Shown here: positions 24,433 to 34,078 of the stretch, in pieces
How positions within the stretch are numbered: position 1 is the first letter of the stretch
Layout of the letters: each line of letters starts with the position of its first letter
Source of the DNA: Pyrococcus yayanosii CH1
Lineage (GTDB): Archaea > Methanobacteriota_B > Thermococci > Thermococcales > Thermococcaceae
Length of the DNA stretch: 64,000 nucleotides
NCBI RefSeq assembly: GCF_000215995.1
Contig: NC_015680.1
Span: 1,116,001 to 1,180,000 of the forward strand
Direction of reading: 5' to 3'
Program-made: the position numbers and the translations under genes
The notes under the pieces: model-generated
The model's input: only the letters and a program-made list of their open reading frames with translations
What the model was told of the DNA's origin: nothing
Databases searched by the model: none

Positions 24433-26631
24433 TCAGAACTGCGGGCAGATGTCCTTCTCGGTCGGGGGCTCTGGGTTAAGGCCCTTCCTCTGGCGTATCT
24501 GCCTGATGATGTTGATGGCCAGCTCGTTGGGCACCTTCTTGAAGCCCGCGTGCTCGGTGCTCCAGAGGGCCCTTCCGCTGGTGGCACTCCTGATTGCCCC
24601 GGCGAATCCGAACATCTCCGCAACTGGAGCCTCGGCGATTATGGTCATCACCTCACCCTCCTGCCTCATGTCCACGAGCTGACCGCGCCTCTGGCTGATC
24701 TCCCTGCTGACGGCGCCCATGTACTCGTAGGGTATGTTGATGATAACCTTCTGGTAGGGCTCGTAGAGAACTGGACCGGCCTTCATCATTGCACAGTGGA
24801 TGGCAGTCCTGATTGCCGGATAGATCTGGGCCGGACCCCTGTGAACGTTGTCCTCGTGAACCTGAGCGTCGATGAGCCTGACGATGACCTTCATGACTGG
24901 CTCCTTAGCGAGCGGACCCTCGTCCATGGCCTGGTGGAATCCATCTATGAGCAGGTCCATAACCTCATTAAGGTACTGGATACCCTTGGTGTTGTCGAGG
25001 AACATGTTGCCGTTGTAAATGTCCACAATGCCCCTCGCAATATCGTAGTCCATGCCAAGCTCGGCAAGCTTCTTGGCAGTCTCCTTCGGGTTCTTGATGC
25101 GGCCCTCGGGTATTATGCCCTCCTTGATAGCGTTGTAAATCTCGTCGGGCATTGGCTCGACGACTATATAGAACCTGTTGTGCTTGTTCGGGCTCTTGCC
25201 TTCGACCATCGGGCTGGCCTTAGTTATGCTCTCCCTGTAAACGACTATTGGCTCGGAGACCTCTATATCGATGCCCCAGTCGCGCTTGAGCTTGTGAAGC
25301 TTGACCTCAAGGTGGAGCTCACCCATACCGCTAAGGAGGTGCTGGCCAGTTTCTTCGTCGATCTTGACGTGGAGCGTGGGATCTTCCTTAGCGAGCTGCC
25401 TGAGTGCTTCAATGAGCCTTGGCAGGTCTTTAACGTTCTTGGCCTCTATAGCCACGGTGACGACGGGCTCGCTGACGTAGTGAAGAGCCTCAAACGGTTC
25501 GATGGGCTCCTCGGAGACCGTCTCACCGGCCATGGCATCCCTTAGACCCGTAACGGCGACGATGTTTCCGGCTGGAACGGCCTCCATGTTTATCCTCTCG
25601 GGACCCATGTAGATGCCAACCTGCTGAATCCTAGCCTTCCTCTTGCCCGTTATCAGATAGACCTCCTGGCCGGTCCTAACAGTTCCGCTCCAGACACGAC
25701 CGGTAGCAACTTCACCAGCGTGCTTGTCGATGATTATCTTCGTGACGACCATGACCATCTTGCCCTTCGGGTCGCAGTTGAGCATGGCCTGGCCTATCTC
25801 GCTGTTGATGTCACCCTGCCAGAGGTGCGGAATCCTGTACTTCTGGGCCTCGATGGGGCTGGGTAGGTGCCTGACGACCATATCGAGAACCACTACGTGG
25901 AGCGGTGCCTTTTGCCTGAGGGCCTTGTTGTCTCCCTTTAGAGTTAGGTCTATTATCTCGTTGAACGTGACCCCGGTCCTCTTCATGAAGGGAACGCTGA
26001 GGGCCCAGTTGTAGTATGCACTACCGAAGGCGACGCTACCGTCCTCAACCCTCACCATCCACTTCTTCTTGTACTCCTCGGGGGCATACCTCTGGATGAG
26101 CCTGTTAATGTCGGTGATTATCTTAGCGAAGCGCTCCATCATCTGCTGGGGCGTGAGCTTGAGCTCCCTTATCAGGCGATCCACCTTGTTTATGAAGAGA
26201 ACAGGCTTGACGTACTCCCTGAGAGCCTGCCTAAGGACGGTTTCAGTCTGGGGCATAACACCCTCGACGGCATCGACGACGATGATTGCACCATCGATGG
26301 CTCTCATAGCCCTAGTAACGTCACCGCCGAAGTCAACGTGACCCGGAGTGTCGATGAGGTTGATAAGGTAGTCCTTGCCCTCGTAGTTGTGGACCATCGA
26401 AACGTTGGCCGCGTTGATTGTAATTCCTCTCGCCTGCTCCTGCTCGTCAAAATCTAAAACGAGCTGCTTTCCGGCAAGCTCTTCGCTTATCATTCCCGCT
26501 CCTGCCAGCAGGTTGTCGCTCAGCGTAGTCTTACCGTGGTCAATGTGAGCGGCGATACCCATGTTCCTTATCCTCTCGGGCTGCAGCATGAGCTCCTTAA
26601 TCTTGGCAATCATCTCCTCTCTACGACCCAT
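24433..26631 (-). CDS. fusA: Translation elongation factor EF-2
   Basis: The 732-residue GTPase moves tRNA and mRNA through the ribosome. It has [15 protein letters not shown] (G1), the RGITI switch, [12 protein letters not shown] (G3), NKVDR (G4), domain II to V sequence, and [14 protein letters not shown] with the His expected to become diphthamide. The reverse TATA (ATTTATAA, 26668-26675) is well placed and highly expressed codon choice is evident. Confidence 0.98.
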   Translation of the reverse strand: MGRREEMIAKIKELMLQPERIRNMGIAAHIDHGKTTLSDNLLAGAGMISEELAGKQLVLDFDEQEQARGITINAANVSMVHNYEGKDYLINLIDTPGHVDFGGDVTRAMRAIDGAIIVVDAVEGVMPQTETVLRQALREYVKPVLFINKVDRLIRELKLTPQQMMERFAKIITDINRLIQRYAPEEYKKKWMVRVEDGSVAFGSAYYNWALSVPFMKRTGVTFNEIIDLTLKGDNKALRQKAPLHVVVLDMVVRHLPSPIEAQKYRIPHLWQGDINSEIGQAMLNCDPKGKMVMVVTKIIIDKHAGEVATGRVWSGTVRTGQEVYLITGKRKARIQQVGIYMGPERINMEAVPAGNIVAVTGLRDAMAGETVSEEPIEPFEALHYVSEPVVTVAIEAKNVKDLPRLIEALRQLAKEDPTLHVKIDEETGQHLLSGMGELHLEVKLHKLKRDWGIDIEVSEPIVVYRESITKASPMVEGKSPNKHNRFYIVVEPMPDEIYNAIKEGIIPEGRIKNPKETAKKLAELGMDYDIARGIVDIYNGNMFLDNTKGIQYLNEVMDLLIDGFHQAMDEGPLAKEPVMKVIVRLIDAQVHEDNVHRGPAQIYPAIRTAIHCAMMKAGPVLYEPYQKVIINIPYEYMGAVSREISQRRGQLVDMRQEGEVMTIIAEAPVAEMFGFAGAIRSATSGRALWSTEHAGFKKVPNELAINIIRQIRQRKGLNPEPPTEKDICPQF

Positions 26632-26801
26632 CTATACCACCCCTCGGCACACACTTTCGGGGCCCCGTTATAAATCTTTCCCAAACGCCGTCAGTGTGTC
26701 GAGGAGGAGCAGAGAAGTAGAAAGACCACCACAAGGATGGAGCAAGACCTAAGGCCGACCTCCATGGACATCGTGGAGAATTGAAATAATGAAAGAAGGG
26801 T

Positions 26802-28094
26802 TCAGAAGAAGGGGTTCCTGAACTTCTTACCGGCGTAGACGGCAACGCCCTCGAGCTCCTCCTCTATGCGGATGAGCTGGTTGTACTTAGCGTTCCTGTC
26901 GCTTCTGGCCGGTGCACCGGTCTTTATCTGACCCGCATTGAGGGCAACGGCCAAATCTGCTATCGTCGCATCCTCGGTCTCGCCGGAGCGGTGCGAAACT
27001 ACCACGCCGTAACCGGCCCTGAAGGCAGTGTAAGCTGCGTCCATTGCCTCGCTCAGCGTTCCAATCTGGTTGACCTTGAGTAGGAGAGCGTTGGCGGCCC
27101 CCATCTGGATGCCCTTCCTGAGCCTCTTCGGGTTGGTAACGAAGAGGTCATCGCCGACTATCTGAACCTTGTCCCCGAGCTCCTTGGTAATGAGAGCAAA
27201 GCCCTCGAAGTCCTCCTCGTAGAGGGGGTCCTCGATGGAGACTATCGGATAAGCCGAGATAAGCTCCTTGTAAAGGTCTATGAGCTCCTCTCTGGTGTAC
27301 TCCTTGCCCGAGACCACGTACTTACCGGTGTCAGGGTGGTAGAATTCCGTCGAGGCGGCGTCTATTGCAAGGGCTATCTCGTCGCCCGGCTTGTAGCCGG
27401 CCTCCTCTATCGCCTTGACGAGAACTTCAAGAGGCTCTCTGACGTCGCTCATGGGCGGTGCAAAGCCGCCCTCGTCACCGACGTTGACGGCGAGCTTGCC
27501 GTACTTTTCGGCAAGAATGCCCTTGAGGGTGTGGTAGGTCTCGCTTATCCACCTGATTGCCTCCCTGAAAGAGTCAGCCCCTATGGGCATTATCATGAAC
27601 TCCTGGAAGTCGAGCTCGTTTCCGGCGTGAACACCTCCATTTATGACGTTGCTCAGGGGTACTGGAAGGATGTAGGCGTTGACCCCCCCAATGTACTGGT
27701 AGAGCGGAAGGCCGAGGGAATTAGCGGCCGCCTTGGCAACGGCGAGAGAAACCGCGAGAATCGCGTTGGCACCGAGGTTACTCTTGTTCTCGGTTCCGTC
27801 AAGCTCGAGAAGGAGGGTGTCAATCTCCCTCTGCCACCTCACATCCATTCCGATAAGCTCAGGGGCAATTATCTTGTTGACATTCTCAACGGCCCTCCTG
27901 ACGCCCTTACCGCGGTAGCGCTTTCCACCATCGCGAAGCTCAAGGGCCTCGTGGGTTCCAGTGCTCGCTCCGCTGGGCACAGCCGCTCTTCCCATGCTTA
28001 TCGGCGTGTACACGTCGACCTCGACGGTGGGGTTGCCCCTGCTATCAAGTATCTCCCTGGCCACGACGGATGTAATCTCAAAGGGGTTCTCCAT
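26802..28094 (-). CDS. eno: Enolase
   Basis: The 430-residue protein interconverts 2-phosphoglycerate and phosphoenolpyruvate. Signature stretches are [54 protein letters not shown] and [16 protein letters not shown], with [17 protein letters not shown] near the end. I use the ATG at 28094 (MENPFE), preceded by GGTGATG; 28103 is an alternative 3 codons upstream. Confidence 0.97.
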   Translation of the reverse strand: MENPFEITSVVAREILDSRGNPTVEVDVYTPISMGRAAVPSGASTGTHEALELRDGGKRYRGKGVRRAVENVNKIIAPELIGMDVRWQREIDTLLLELDGTENKSNLGANAILAVSLAVAKAAANSLGLPLYQYIGGVNAYILPVPLSNVINGGVHAGNELDFQEFMIMPIGADSFREAIRWISETYHTLKGILAEKYGKLAVNVGDEGGFAPPMSDVREPLEVLVKAIEEAGYKPGDEIALAIDAASTEFYHPDTGKYVVSGKEYTREELIDLYKELISAYPIVSIEDPLYEEDFEGFALITKELGDKVQIVGDDLFVTNPKRLRKGIQMGAANALLLKVNQIGTLSEAMDAAYTAFRAGYGVVVSHRSGETEDATIADLAVALNAGQIKTGAPARSDRNAKYNQLIRIEEELEGVAVYAGKKFRNPFF

Positions 28095-28136
28095 GGCCAT
28101 CACCCGGGGTGGTATCGACCCTAACCTTAAAAAATC

Positions 28137-28700
28137 CTATGGCCTAAGCTTGAAGCCCAGCTCGACGAGCTTGAAGATTACCTCGATGGGCAGGCCAACG
28201 ACGTTGTAGTAGTCACCCCGAATCCATTCCACGAGAAGACCGCCCTTTCCCTGTATTCCGTAAGCTCCGGCCTTATCCCTCCACTCCCCCGTCGAGAGGT
28301 ACCAGTTTATGAGAAGGTGTGAAAGGGCTCTGAACTTAACCTCCGTCCTCGAGAAGCCCTCAATTATCTTTCCGCCGTGGACTATGCAGTAGCCCGTTAT
28401 GACTTCATGGACCCTGCCGCTGAGCCTCTCGAGCATTTTCCTAGCCTCGTCCTCGTCTCTCGGCTTCCCGAGGATTTCCCCGTCTATCACTACCACCGTG
28501 TCAGCCCCGACGACCGTATGCCCCAATCCCATCTTTTCCGCAACTTTCATAGCCTTCCTCCGGGCAACCTCAACCGCGTGTTTTTCAGGTGTCTTGGCGT
28601 AGCTTTCCTCGCCGACGCCGCTCGGGACGACGATGAAGTCCTCGAAGAACTTGGCGAGAATTTCCCTCCTCCTCGGACTCGCGGAGGCAAGCACCAGCAT
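28137..28700 (-). CDS. maf: Maf-type nucleoside triphosphate pyrophosphatase
   Basis: The 187-residue protein has the Maf motifs SASPRRREIL at the N-terminus and VVGADTVVVIDGEILGKP, followed by LSGRVHEVITGY. Maf proteins hydrolyse modified or non-canonical nucleotides to monophosphates. It follows enolase in the same direction of the minus strand, its stop 42 bases before the enolase ATG. Confidence 0.93.
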   Translation of the reverse strand: MLVLASASPRRREILAKFFEDFIVVPSGVGEESYAKTPEKHAVEVARRKAMKVAEKMGLGHTVVGADTVVVIDGEILGKPRDEDEARKMLERLSGRVHEVITGYCIVHGGKIIEGFSRTEVKFRALSHLLINWYLSTGEWRDKAGAYGIQGKGGLLVEWIRGDYYNVVGLPIEVIFKLVELGFKLRP

Positions 28701-28725
28701 TCCACCACCCGGAGGTAGGTGGGCG

Positions 28726-28830
28726 ATAACGTTTTAAAGACATCGACATCAGGGGAGCATGCAGTGGTCATCGCGCACGGCTCGGGGGTCTCCGAGAAGG
28801 AACCCACCGGGCCTCGTGGAGGTGAGGGAA
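28726..28830 (+). promoter_or_regulatory. Promoter and long structured leader of L44e
   Basis: TTTTAAAG (28731-28738) is a TATA box, placing transcription start near 28757. The resulting leader of about 75 bases is long for this genome and GC-rich, with a hairpin CTCGG-GGGTCT-CCGAG and a ribosome site GGAGGTGAG at its end. It may hold a regulatory structure or small RNA; no known class is recognised. Confidence 0.4.
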
Positions 28831-29115
28831 ATGAAGTACCCAAAGCAGATAAGAACTTACTGCCCGTTCTGTAAGAAGCACACGATTCACAAGGTTGAGA
28901 GGGTCAAGAAGAGGCCAAGGAGTGAGCTTAGTGCTGGTCAGAGGCGCTTCAGGAGGGTACTCAAGGGCTACGGAGGATTCCCAAGGCCAAAGCCTGAGGG
29001 TAGGGAGAAGCCCGTCAAGAAGCTCGACCTTAGGTTCAGATGTACCGTCTGCGGGAAGGCCCACACAAGGGGAGAGGGCTTCAGGGTTAAGAAATTCGAG
29101 CTCGTTGAGGTGTGA
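28831..29115 (+). CDS. rpl44e: Ribosomal protein L44e
   Basis: The 94-residue zinc-binding protein has CPFCKKHT near the N-terminus and [10 protein letters not shown] near the end (two CxxC), with the basic YGGFPRPKP stretch between. It belongs to the 50S subunit near the E site. The ATG at 28831 is set by GAGGTGAGG. S27e follows after 3 bases. Confidence 0.97.
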   Translation: MKYPKQIRTYCPFCKKHTIHKVERVKKRPRSELSAGQRRFRRVLKGYGGFPRPKPEGREKPVKKLDLRFRCTVCGKAHTRGEGFRVKKFELVEV

Positions 29116-29118
29116 GCC

Positions 29119-29316
29119 ATGACGCTCCCTAAGGGGCTCATTCCAATGCCCCGCTCCCGCTTCCTGAGAGTCAAGTGCATCGACTGCGGCAACGAGCAAA
29201 TAGTCTTCAGCCACCCGGCAACTAGAGTCAGGTGCCTCGTCTGCGGTGCCACCCTCGTGGAGCCCACGGGTGGCAAAGGCATAGTGAAGGCCAAAATACT
29301 AGAGGTCCTCGAGTGA
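29119..29316 (+). CDS. rps27e: Ribosomal protein S27e
   Basis: This 65-residue 30S protein has the C4 zinc finger [16 protein letters not shown] and the basic N-terminal RSRFLRVKC. Together with L44e it forms a two-gene operon; this pairing is typical of archaea. Confidence 0.97.
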   Translation: MTLPKGLIPMPRSRFLRVKCIDCGNEQIVFSHPATRVRCLVCGATLVEPTGGKGIVKAKILEVLE

Positions 29317-29317
29317 T

Positions 29318-29767
29318 TCAGAGCTCCAGCGTGATTTCCGCATAACTCCTCGGGTCTTCCCAGACCCTAACCCTCACCCTCTTCACATTCTTCCCCGCCC
29401 TTTCAACAATCCTCTCAGCGAACCACTCCGCAATAAGCTCCGCCGTCGCATTCGGCTTGTCAAGTATCACGACCTCCCCCTCCGGTAGCTCAAGCCTCTT
29501 CCCGTTCTTCTCCACGATAATCACGCCATCCTTCCTCCCAACGACCCAGTCCCGACTCACGAGTATCCTGTGGTCTAAATGCTTCACGAGGGAGCTCAGG
29601 TGGTTGAAATCGAAAATCATCCCGCTTTCATTCAGCTCGCCCCAAATCTCCACCTCGACCCTGTAAGTGTGGCCGTGGATTCTTAGGCACTTGCTCTCGT
29701 AGGGCAGAGACAGAAAATGACTGGTGTCGAACTCCTTCGCCCAGTATATCTTTCGCGTAACTCCCAT
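29318..29767 (-). CDS. queD: 6-pyruvoyl/6-carboxy-tetrahydropterin synthase homologue
   Basis: The 149-residue T-fold protein has CLRIHGHTYRVEVEIWG (the CxxxHGH zinc and catalytic stretch), GMIFDFNHLSSLVKHLDH, and PNATAELIAEWF. In the archaeosine route QueD makes 6-carboxy-tetrahydropterin, the precursor of preQ0, which would fit the RaSEA gene of this window. A pterin function remains possible. The ATG at 29767 (MGVTRK) fits the family better than 29779. It converges on S27e with a 1-base gap. Confidence 0.85.
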   Translation of the reverse strand: MGVTRKIYWAKEFDTSHFLSLPYESKCLRIHGHTYRVEVEIWGELNESGMIFDFNHLSSLVKHLDHRILVSRDWVVGRKDGVIIVEKNGKRLELPEGEVVILDKPNATAELIAEWFAERIVERAGKNVKRVRVRVWEDPRSYAEITLEL

Positions 29768-29837
29768 GATGGCACCCATGAGGTGTTGGTGTTAAAGTTT
29801 AAAAGTGCCCCGGCCGACTCCATCTCGGGTGCGCACG

Positions 29838-31058
29838 ATGATACTCCAGGTTGCCCTGGATCTAACGGACATAGAGCAAGCCATTTCTATCGCAGAGAAG
29901 GCCGCTCGCGGTGGCGCTCACTGGCTCGAGGTTGGAACGCCTCTTATTAAGAAAGAGGGAATGCGTGCGGTAGAGCTCATGAAGCGCCGCTTTCCCGACA
30001 GAAAGATCGTGGCCGACCTCAAGACGATGGACACAGGAGCCCTTGAAGTAGAGATGGCCGCCCGCCATGGCGCTGATGTAGTTTCCATCCTTGGCGTCGC
30101 CGACAACAAGACGATAAAGGACGCCCTCGCCGTTGCCAGGAAGTACGGCGTTAAGGTAATGGTTGACCTCATTGGTGTCAAGGACAAGGTCAAGAGGGCC
30201 AAGGAGCTTGAGAAGATGGGCGTCCACTACATACTCGTCCATACGGGTATAGACGAGCAGGCTCAAGGGAAGAGCCCCCTCGAAGACCTCGAAAAGGTCG
30301 TCAAGGCCGTAAAGGTTCCAGTTGCAGTTGCGGGCGGGCTGAACCTTGAGACGATTCCGAAGGTCATAGAGCTCGGAGCAACCATAGTCGTCGTTGGGAG
30401 TGCCATAACGAAGGCCAAGGATCCGGAGGAAGTCACCAGGAAGATTATTGACCTCTTCTGGGGCGAGTACATGAAAACGATAAGGAAGGCCATGCATGAC
30501 ATCACGGAGCATATCGATGAGGTGGCTGAAAAGCTCAAGCTCGATGAAGTCCGGGGAATGATTGACGCCATGATAGGGGCCAACAAGATATTCATCTACG
30601 GTGCCGGGAGGAGTGGTCTCGTTGGAAAGGCCTTTGCCATGAGGCTCATGCACCTCGACTTCAACGTCTACGTGGTAGGCGAGACGATAACACCGGCCTT
30701 CGAACCCGGGGACTTGCTCATAGCCATCAGCGGTTCGGGCGAGACCAAGACGATAGTTGACGCGGCCGAGATAGCGAAACAACAGGGTGGAAAGGTCGTG
30801 GCCATAACATCCTATAAGGACTCGACCCTTGGCCGTCTGGCCGACGTCGTCGTTGAGATACCGGGTAGAACAAAGACAGATGTCCCCACCGACTACATAG
30901 CGAGGCAGATGCTGACCCAGTACAAGTGGACGGCTCCTATGGGAACACTCTTCGAGGACTCAACGATGGTATTTCTCGACGGTGTCATAGCGCTCCTCAT
31001 GGCTACCTTCCAGAAGACCGAAAAGGACATGAAAAGGAAGCACGCAACGCTTGAGTGA
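29838..31058 (+). CDS. hps-phi: Bifunctional hexulose-6-phosphate synthase/isomerase
   Basis: The 406-residue fusion joins hexulose-6-phosphate synthase (about 1-210) with 6-phospho-3-hexuloisomerase (about 220-406). The first part is an OMP-decarboxylase-like barrel: LQVALDL, IVADLKTMD, VAVAGGLNLETI, IVVVGSAIT. The second is a SIS domain: YGAGRSGLVGKAFAMRL, ISGSGETK. In Thermococcales the pair runs in reverse to make ribulose 5-phosphate and formaldehyde from fructose 6-phosphate, replacing the pentose pathway. The fused form is known from Pyrococcus. Confidence 0.96.
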   Translation: MILQVALDLTDIEQAISIAEKAARGGAHWLEVGTPLIKKEGMRAVELMKRRFPDRKIVADLKTMDTGALEVEMAARHGADVVSILGVADNKTIKDALAVARKYGVKVMVDLIGVKDKVKRAKELEKMGVHYILVHTGIDEQAQGKSPLEDLEKVVKAVKVPVAVAGGLNLETIPKVIELGATIVVVGSAITKAKDPEEVTRKIIDLFWGEYMKTIRKAMHDITEHIDEVAEKLKLDEVRGMIDAMIGANKIFIYGAGRSGLVGKAFAMRLMHLDFNVYVVGETITPAFEPGDLLIAISGSGETKTIVDAAEIAKQQGGKVVAITSYKDSTLGRLADVVVEIPGRTKTDVPTDYIARQMLTQYKWTAPMGTLFEDSTMVFLDGVIALLMATFQKTEKDMKRKHATLE

Positions 31059-31063
31059 TCCCC

Positions 31064-31810
31064 ATGCCTCCCAACCCCATTTTTGTGGGCATAGGGGGAG
31101 CTGGAATAAGAGTGGTCTGGGGAATCAGGGGGCCCTTCCGCAAGCTTTCCATAGATACCTCCGGCTACATCTTCAACAGGAGGATACTCATCGAGAAGAT
31201 AAGAGAGGTCTTCGGAACCCTAGAGAAGGGAAGCCACCTCTGGCTAATCTTTGAGGACAAGGAGATAAACATTGAGATAGTGGAGCACATCATTGACAGC
31301 ACTCCTTCAGACGTCATCAGACTAGCTTACATCCTGAGCCCGGGGAAGGAGCTCGTTTTTGAGGAAAAACCTCCGTGGGCTCTAAATTTCGAGACCGTTT
31401 TTTATGACTCCCTCTGGGAGTACCTGAGTGGGAAGGAGAAAAAGCCCCTCTGGCAGGCCTACAACGAGGCCGCAATTTCATTAGGCGACATGTTCACCAA
31501 GCTCTACGGTTACCTCGCAGGCAACATGCTCGTGAACGTGGACTACGCCGACTTCTTGGAGATGGTTAGGGGGGGCAACGTAGGAATACTCCGGCTCCTC
31601 CAGAGGGTTGACTTCGAGTGGCACTGGGGAGTCTGGGAGAGAGGCCTCATAAACATCATGGCCGGGAGGGGGGTTCCTCTCAGGGACGTTCACGAAATCC
31701 TCAGGAGGTTCCAGGAGATTCTCAAGGAGAAGGACATAATCTGGGGAGTCAGAACGGACGATGGCTTCAAAGGACTCGAGATCCTCGCCCTCCTGGTGAG
31801 GAAATGGTGA
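31064..31810 (+). CDS. FtsZ/tubulin-like protein without the GTP signature motif
   Basis: The 248-residue protein begins FVGIGGAGIRVVWGI, matching the GVGGAGxN start of FtsZ, then SIDTSG where FtsZ has the (A/I)NTD strand end. Further on, residues about 130-175 (LWQAYNEAAISLGDMFTKLY, then LVNVDYADFLEMVRGG) follow FtsZ's NEAF-x-A-D ... GLVNLDFADV-x-x-VM-x-GG well, and GLINIMAGRGVPLRDVHEI resembles the C-domain ALVNITGG strand. The GGGTG(S/T)G loop is absent; the middle is shortened. I infer a tubulin-superfamily relative unlikely to hydrolyse GTP normally. It follows HPS-PHI by 5 bases and overlaps a HAD gene. Confidence 0.55.
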   Translation: MPPNPIFVGIGGAGIRVVWGIRGPFRKLSIDTSGYIFNRRILIEKIREVFGTLEKGSHLWLIFEDKEINIEIVEHIIDSTPSDVIRLAYILSPGKELVFEEKPPWALNFETVFYDSLWEYLSGKEKKPLWQAYNEAAISLGDMFTKLYGYLAGNMLVNVDYADFLEMVRGGNVGILRLLQRVDFEWHWGVWERGLINIMAGRGVPLRDVHEILRRFQEILKEKDIIWGVRTDDGFKGLEILALLVRKW

Positions 31811-32448
31811 GGGTTATACTCTTCGACATAGACGGAACGCTCCTCTCCGAGCGACCGCTCGTAATGCTGTTCCTCCCCCAGGTTTACGCCGAAATAGCCA
31901 GGCGTATGGGCGTGAGCAGAGGAGAGGCTAGGAGGATTTTTCTCCGCGAGGTGGAGAGGAGGCATGGAACCTACGAGTGGCACGACTGGAACTTCTTCTT
32001 CAAGCTCTTCGGACTTTCCCTCCGCTTCGAGGAGCTCCTGAAAAAGTATCCCCACAAAATTGAGGTCTTTCCCGGCGTGCAGGAGACTCTCAAGCAGCTC
32101 TCCAAAGAGTACAAGCTCGGCATCGTGACGAGCGGTCCGGAATATCAGAGGCTAAAGTTGAGGCTGGCTGGCCTCTTAGAATTCTTCGACGCTGTGGTAA
32201 CCCGGGACGATGCTCATGCCATCAAGCCTGAGCCAAGGATATTTCTGACGGCGCTTAAGGCCCTTAATGCAAAGCCGGAGGAAACAGTAATGGTTGGTGA
32301 TAGCCTCGAGCAGGACATATTGGGGGCAAAGGCTCTTGGAATGAGGGCCGTTTGGGTTAACAGAGAGGGGGAAAAAGGTTATAACCTGCCCGATGCAGAG
32401 ATAAAAACGTTCTCGGAGCTCCCGAAAGTGTTGGGGTGGTTGCAATGA
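31804..32448 (+). CDS. HAD-superfamily hydrolase
   Basis: The 214-residue protein has all HAD motifs: ILFDIDGTLL (nucleophile Asp), VTSGPEY (motif II), IKPEPRIF (Lys), and VMVGDSLEQDILGAKALG (motif IV). A helical cap lies between residues 20 and 85, as in type I phosphatases acting on small phosphate esters. It overlaps its neighbours on both sides, so it is part of the 31-33 kb operon. The substrate is unknown. Confidence 0.88.
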   Translation: MVRVILFDIDGTLLSERPLVMLFLPQVYAEIARRMGVSRGEARRIFLREVERRHGTYEWHDWNFFFKLFGLSLRFEELLKKYPHKIEVFPGVQETLKQLSKEYKLGIVTSGPEYQRLKLRLAGLLEFFDAVVTRDDAHAIKPEPRIFLTALKALNAKPEETVMVGDSLEQDILGAKALGMRAVWVNREGEKGYNLPDAEIKTFSELPKVLGWLQ

Positions 32449-32627
32449 GGAAAGTGTTCGAGAAGGAGGGGATTTTTATCGAGTACACCGAGAATGTTGT
32501 GAAGACCGCCAGGAATGACGAGATAATCCACCGGTCGGAGAGCCCCACGAGACTCTGGTGGGAGTTGAAGGAGGCGATAAAGGGTAAGAGGGTGAAGATA
32601 ATAGTTTACGAGGTTGATGAGGAGTGA
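32445..32627 (+). CDS. Conserved small protein of unknown function
   Basis: This 60-residue protein has a KEGIFIEYTENVVKTARNDE stretch followed by SPTRLWWELKEAIKGKRVKI and a strand. It starts at ATG overlapping the HAD stop (ATGA) and ends overlapping the next gene (GTGA), so it is certainly translated in series. I know of no function. Confidence 0.65.
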   Translation: MRKVFEKEGIFIEYTENVVKTARNDEIIHRSESPTRLWWELKEAIKGKRVKIIVYEVDEE

Positions 32628-33421
32628 TTGCCCACCTGATAGCGACGGACGTTGGCGGCAGAGGTATCGGAAGGATATATCCCGAATACAGGGTTAGGGA
32701 AGGGGACTATCTAGAAAGGGCTGCTCAGCTCGTGCTCAAAAACCTAAAACGGATTCTCATAGTGGCAGACTTCCCAATACCTCCCACCATGCTCCCTGAG
32801 ACGGATGGACCACCGGGGGCTCTCGCTCTTGCCTTCGCCATCGAGGAGCTGGGTGGCAGGGCAGACATCCTGACGGGTGAGAGAACGGCAAAGGCTATTT
32901 CCCGCTTCTACGAGCACGTCAAGACTGAGCTCCCAAATCCCTCCCGCTACTCCCTCCTTATAAGCGTCGAAACTCCCGGGAGGGCTAGGGATGGAAGGTA
33001 CTATTCAATGTCGGGCCTTGAGATAAAAGTTCGGCCCTACGATGGCCTATTCATCGAGGCCCGCAGGCTGGGAATACCTACAATTGGGGTTGGAGACGGT
33101 GGGAACGAGATAGGGATGGGTAAGATAAGGGGCCTCATAGACGACCGCTTCGCTTCCGTCGTAGAGACGAAAGAGCTCATAATAGCGGGCGTTTCCAACT
33201 GGGGAGCCTACGGACTTGTGGGCCAGCTCTCCCTCATGGAAGGCAGGGGCCTTCTCGGGGACTTCAACGAGGAGATAATTCTTAAGGCCCTTGTGGAGGA
33301 GGGACTTATAGACGGCATCCTGAAGAGGCCCGCCCTCAGCGTGGACGGCCTTTCCCTTGAGCTCCATACTCGGTTTCTTGGCCTACTCCAGGCTATCGTG
33401 AAGGCTAAGCTTTCCCTCTGA
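32624..33421 (+). CDS. DUF4392/D-glutamate cyclase-like domain protein
   Basis: The 265-residue protein resembles the archaeal and mitochondrial D-glutamate cyclase-like C-terminal domain (DUF4392). Motifs include ATDVGGRGIGRIYPEY, ILIVADFPIPPTMLPETDGP, the ETPGRARDGRYYSM segment, and GVGDGGNEIGMGKI. The substrate is not known in archaea. It starts at GTG in a GTGA overlap and its end overlaps the opposing HD gene by 17 bases. Confidence 0.75.
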   Translation: MIAHLIATDVGGRGIGRIYPEYRVREGDYLERAAQLVLKNLKRILIVADFPIPPTMLPETDGPPGALALAFAIEELGGRADILTGERTAKAISRFYEHVKTELPNPSRYSLLISVETPGRARDGRYYSMSGLEIKVRPYDGLFIEARRLGIPTIGVGDGGNEIGMGKIRGLIDDRFASVVETKELIIAGVSNWGAYGLVGQLSLMEGRGLLGDFNEEIILKALVEEGLIDGILKRPALSVDGLSLELHTRFLGLLQAIVKAKLSL

Positions 33422-34019
33422 GCTCCATCTTAAGCCTCTTGAGGAATTCTTCCGTGAACCTATGTCTCTCTTCCGCGATCCTCCTAGCGGTCTCCGTATA
33501 CATGAGATTCCTGAGCTTTAGAATCTTCTCCTCAAAGTGCCTTATAGAGTCCCACATGCCCCTCCTATGCTCTCCCGAATACATAAAGACCCTCGCAATG
33601 CCGATAGCGCCAATGGCATCCAGCTTGTCGGCATCGCTGAGGATTTTTGCTTCAAGGGTTCTCGGTTTTAGGCTACCAGAGAAGCGGTGAGCCTCTATCG
33701 CGTGGGCCACTTTCTCGGCCTTCGAATATCCGAGGCTCCCGAGGAACTGTCTCGCTATCCTAGCCCCCTCGGCCGCATGATCTTCGATTTTCCCGGCATC
33801 CTCGAGAGGCCTTGCTATGTCGTGGAGTATGGCCGCAAGGGCTACTACCTCCAACTCCGCTCCCTCTTCCCTTCCAATCCTCAGGGCAAGCCTCAGGACC
33901 CTCTCCGTGTGCTCAAGTCCATGGCTTCCCTCTCCGAGGCTCTGCCTCGCCATCTCACATGCCCTACTCACGATCTCGTTCACTTCCCCCAGGAACTCCT
34001 TAACGACCCCCTCCAGCAT
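33405..34019 (-). CDS. HD-domain phosphohydrolase
   Basis: The 204-residue protein has SHGLEHTERVLRLALRIG (first His), AAILHDIARP (HD) and ILSDADKLDAIGAIGIARVF (distal Asp), the YedJ/PF01966 pattern of metal-dependent phosphohydrolases. The substrate may be a nucleotide. Its promoter overlaps that of the divergent GNAT gene. Confidence 0.85.
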   Translation of the reverse strand: MLEGVVKEFLGEVNEIVSRACEMARQSLGEGSHGLEHTERVLRLALRIGREEGAELEVVALAAILHDIARPLEDAGKIEDHAAEGARIARQFLGSLGYSKAEKVAHAIEAHRFSGSLKPRTLEAKILSDADKLDAIGAIGIARVFMYSGEHRRGMWDSIRHFEEKILKLRNLMYTETARRIAEERHRFTEEFLKRLKMELRGKA

Positions 34020-34078
34020 GGCCCGCCCCGAAGAAAATCTGCCAAACCGTTAAAAACCTTCCCGAGAAGCTTAAGACG

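Noticed and set aside
24550-25545. Long plus-strand open frame (331 codons) opposite EF-2
   Set aside because: It is an antisense shadow of the GC-rich EF-2 codons, with no ribosome site and no protein-like pattern; EF-2 is certain.
27336-28124. Long plus-strand open frame opposite enolase
   Set aside because: Mirror of enolase codons; no start signal and no domain.
29862-30782. 306-codon minus-strand frame opposite HPS-PHI
   Set aside because: Shadow of a well-recognised bifunctional enzyme.
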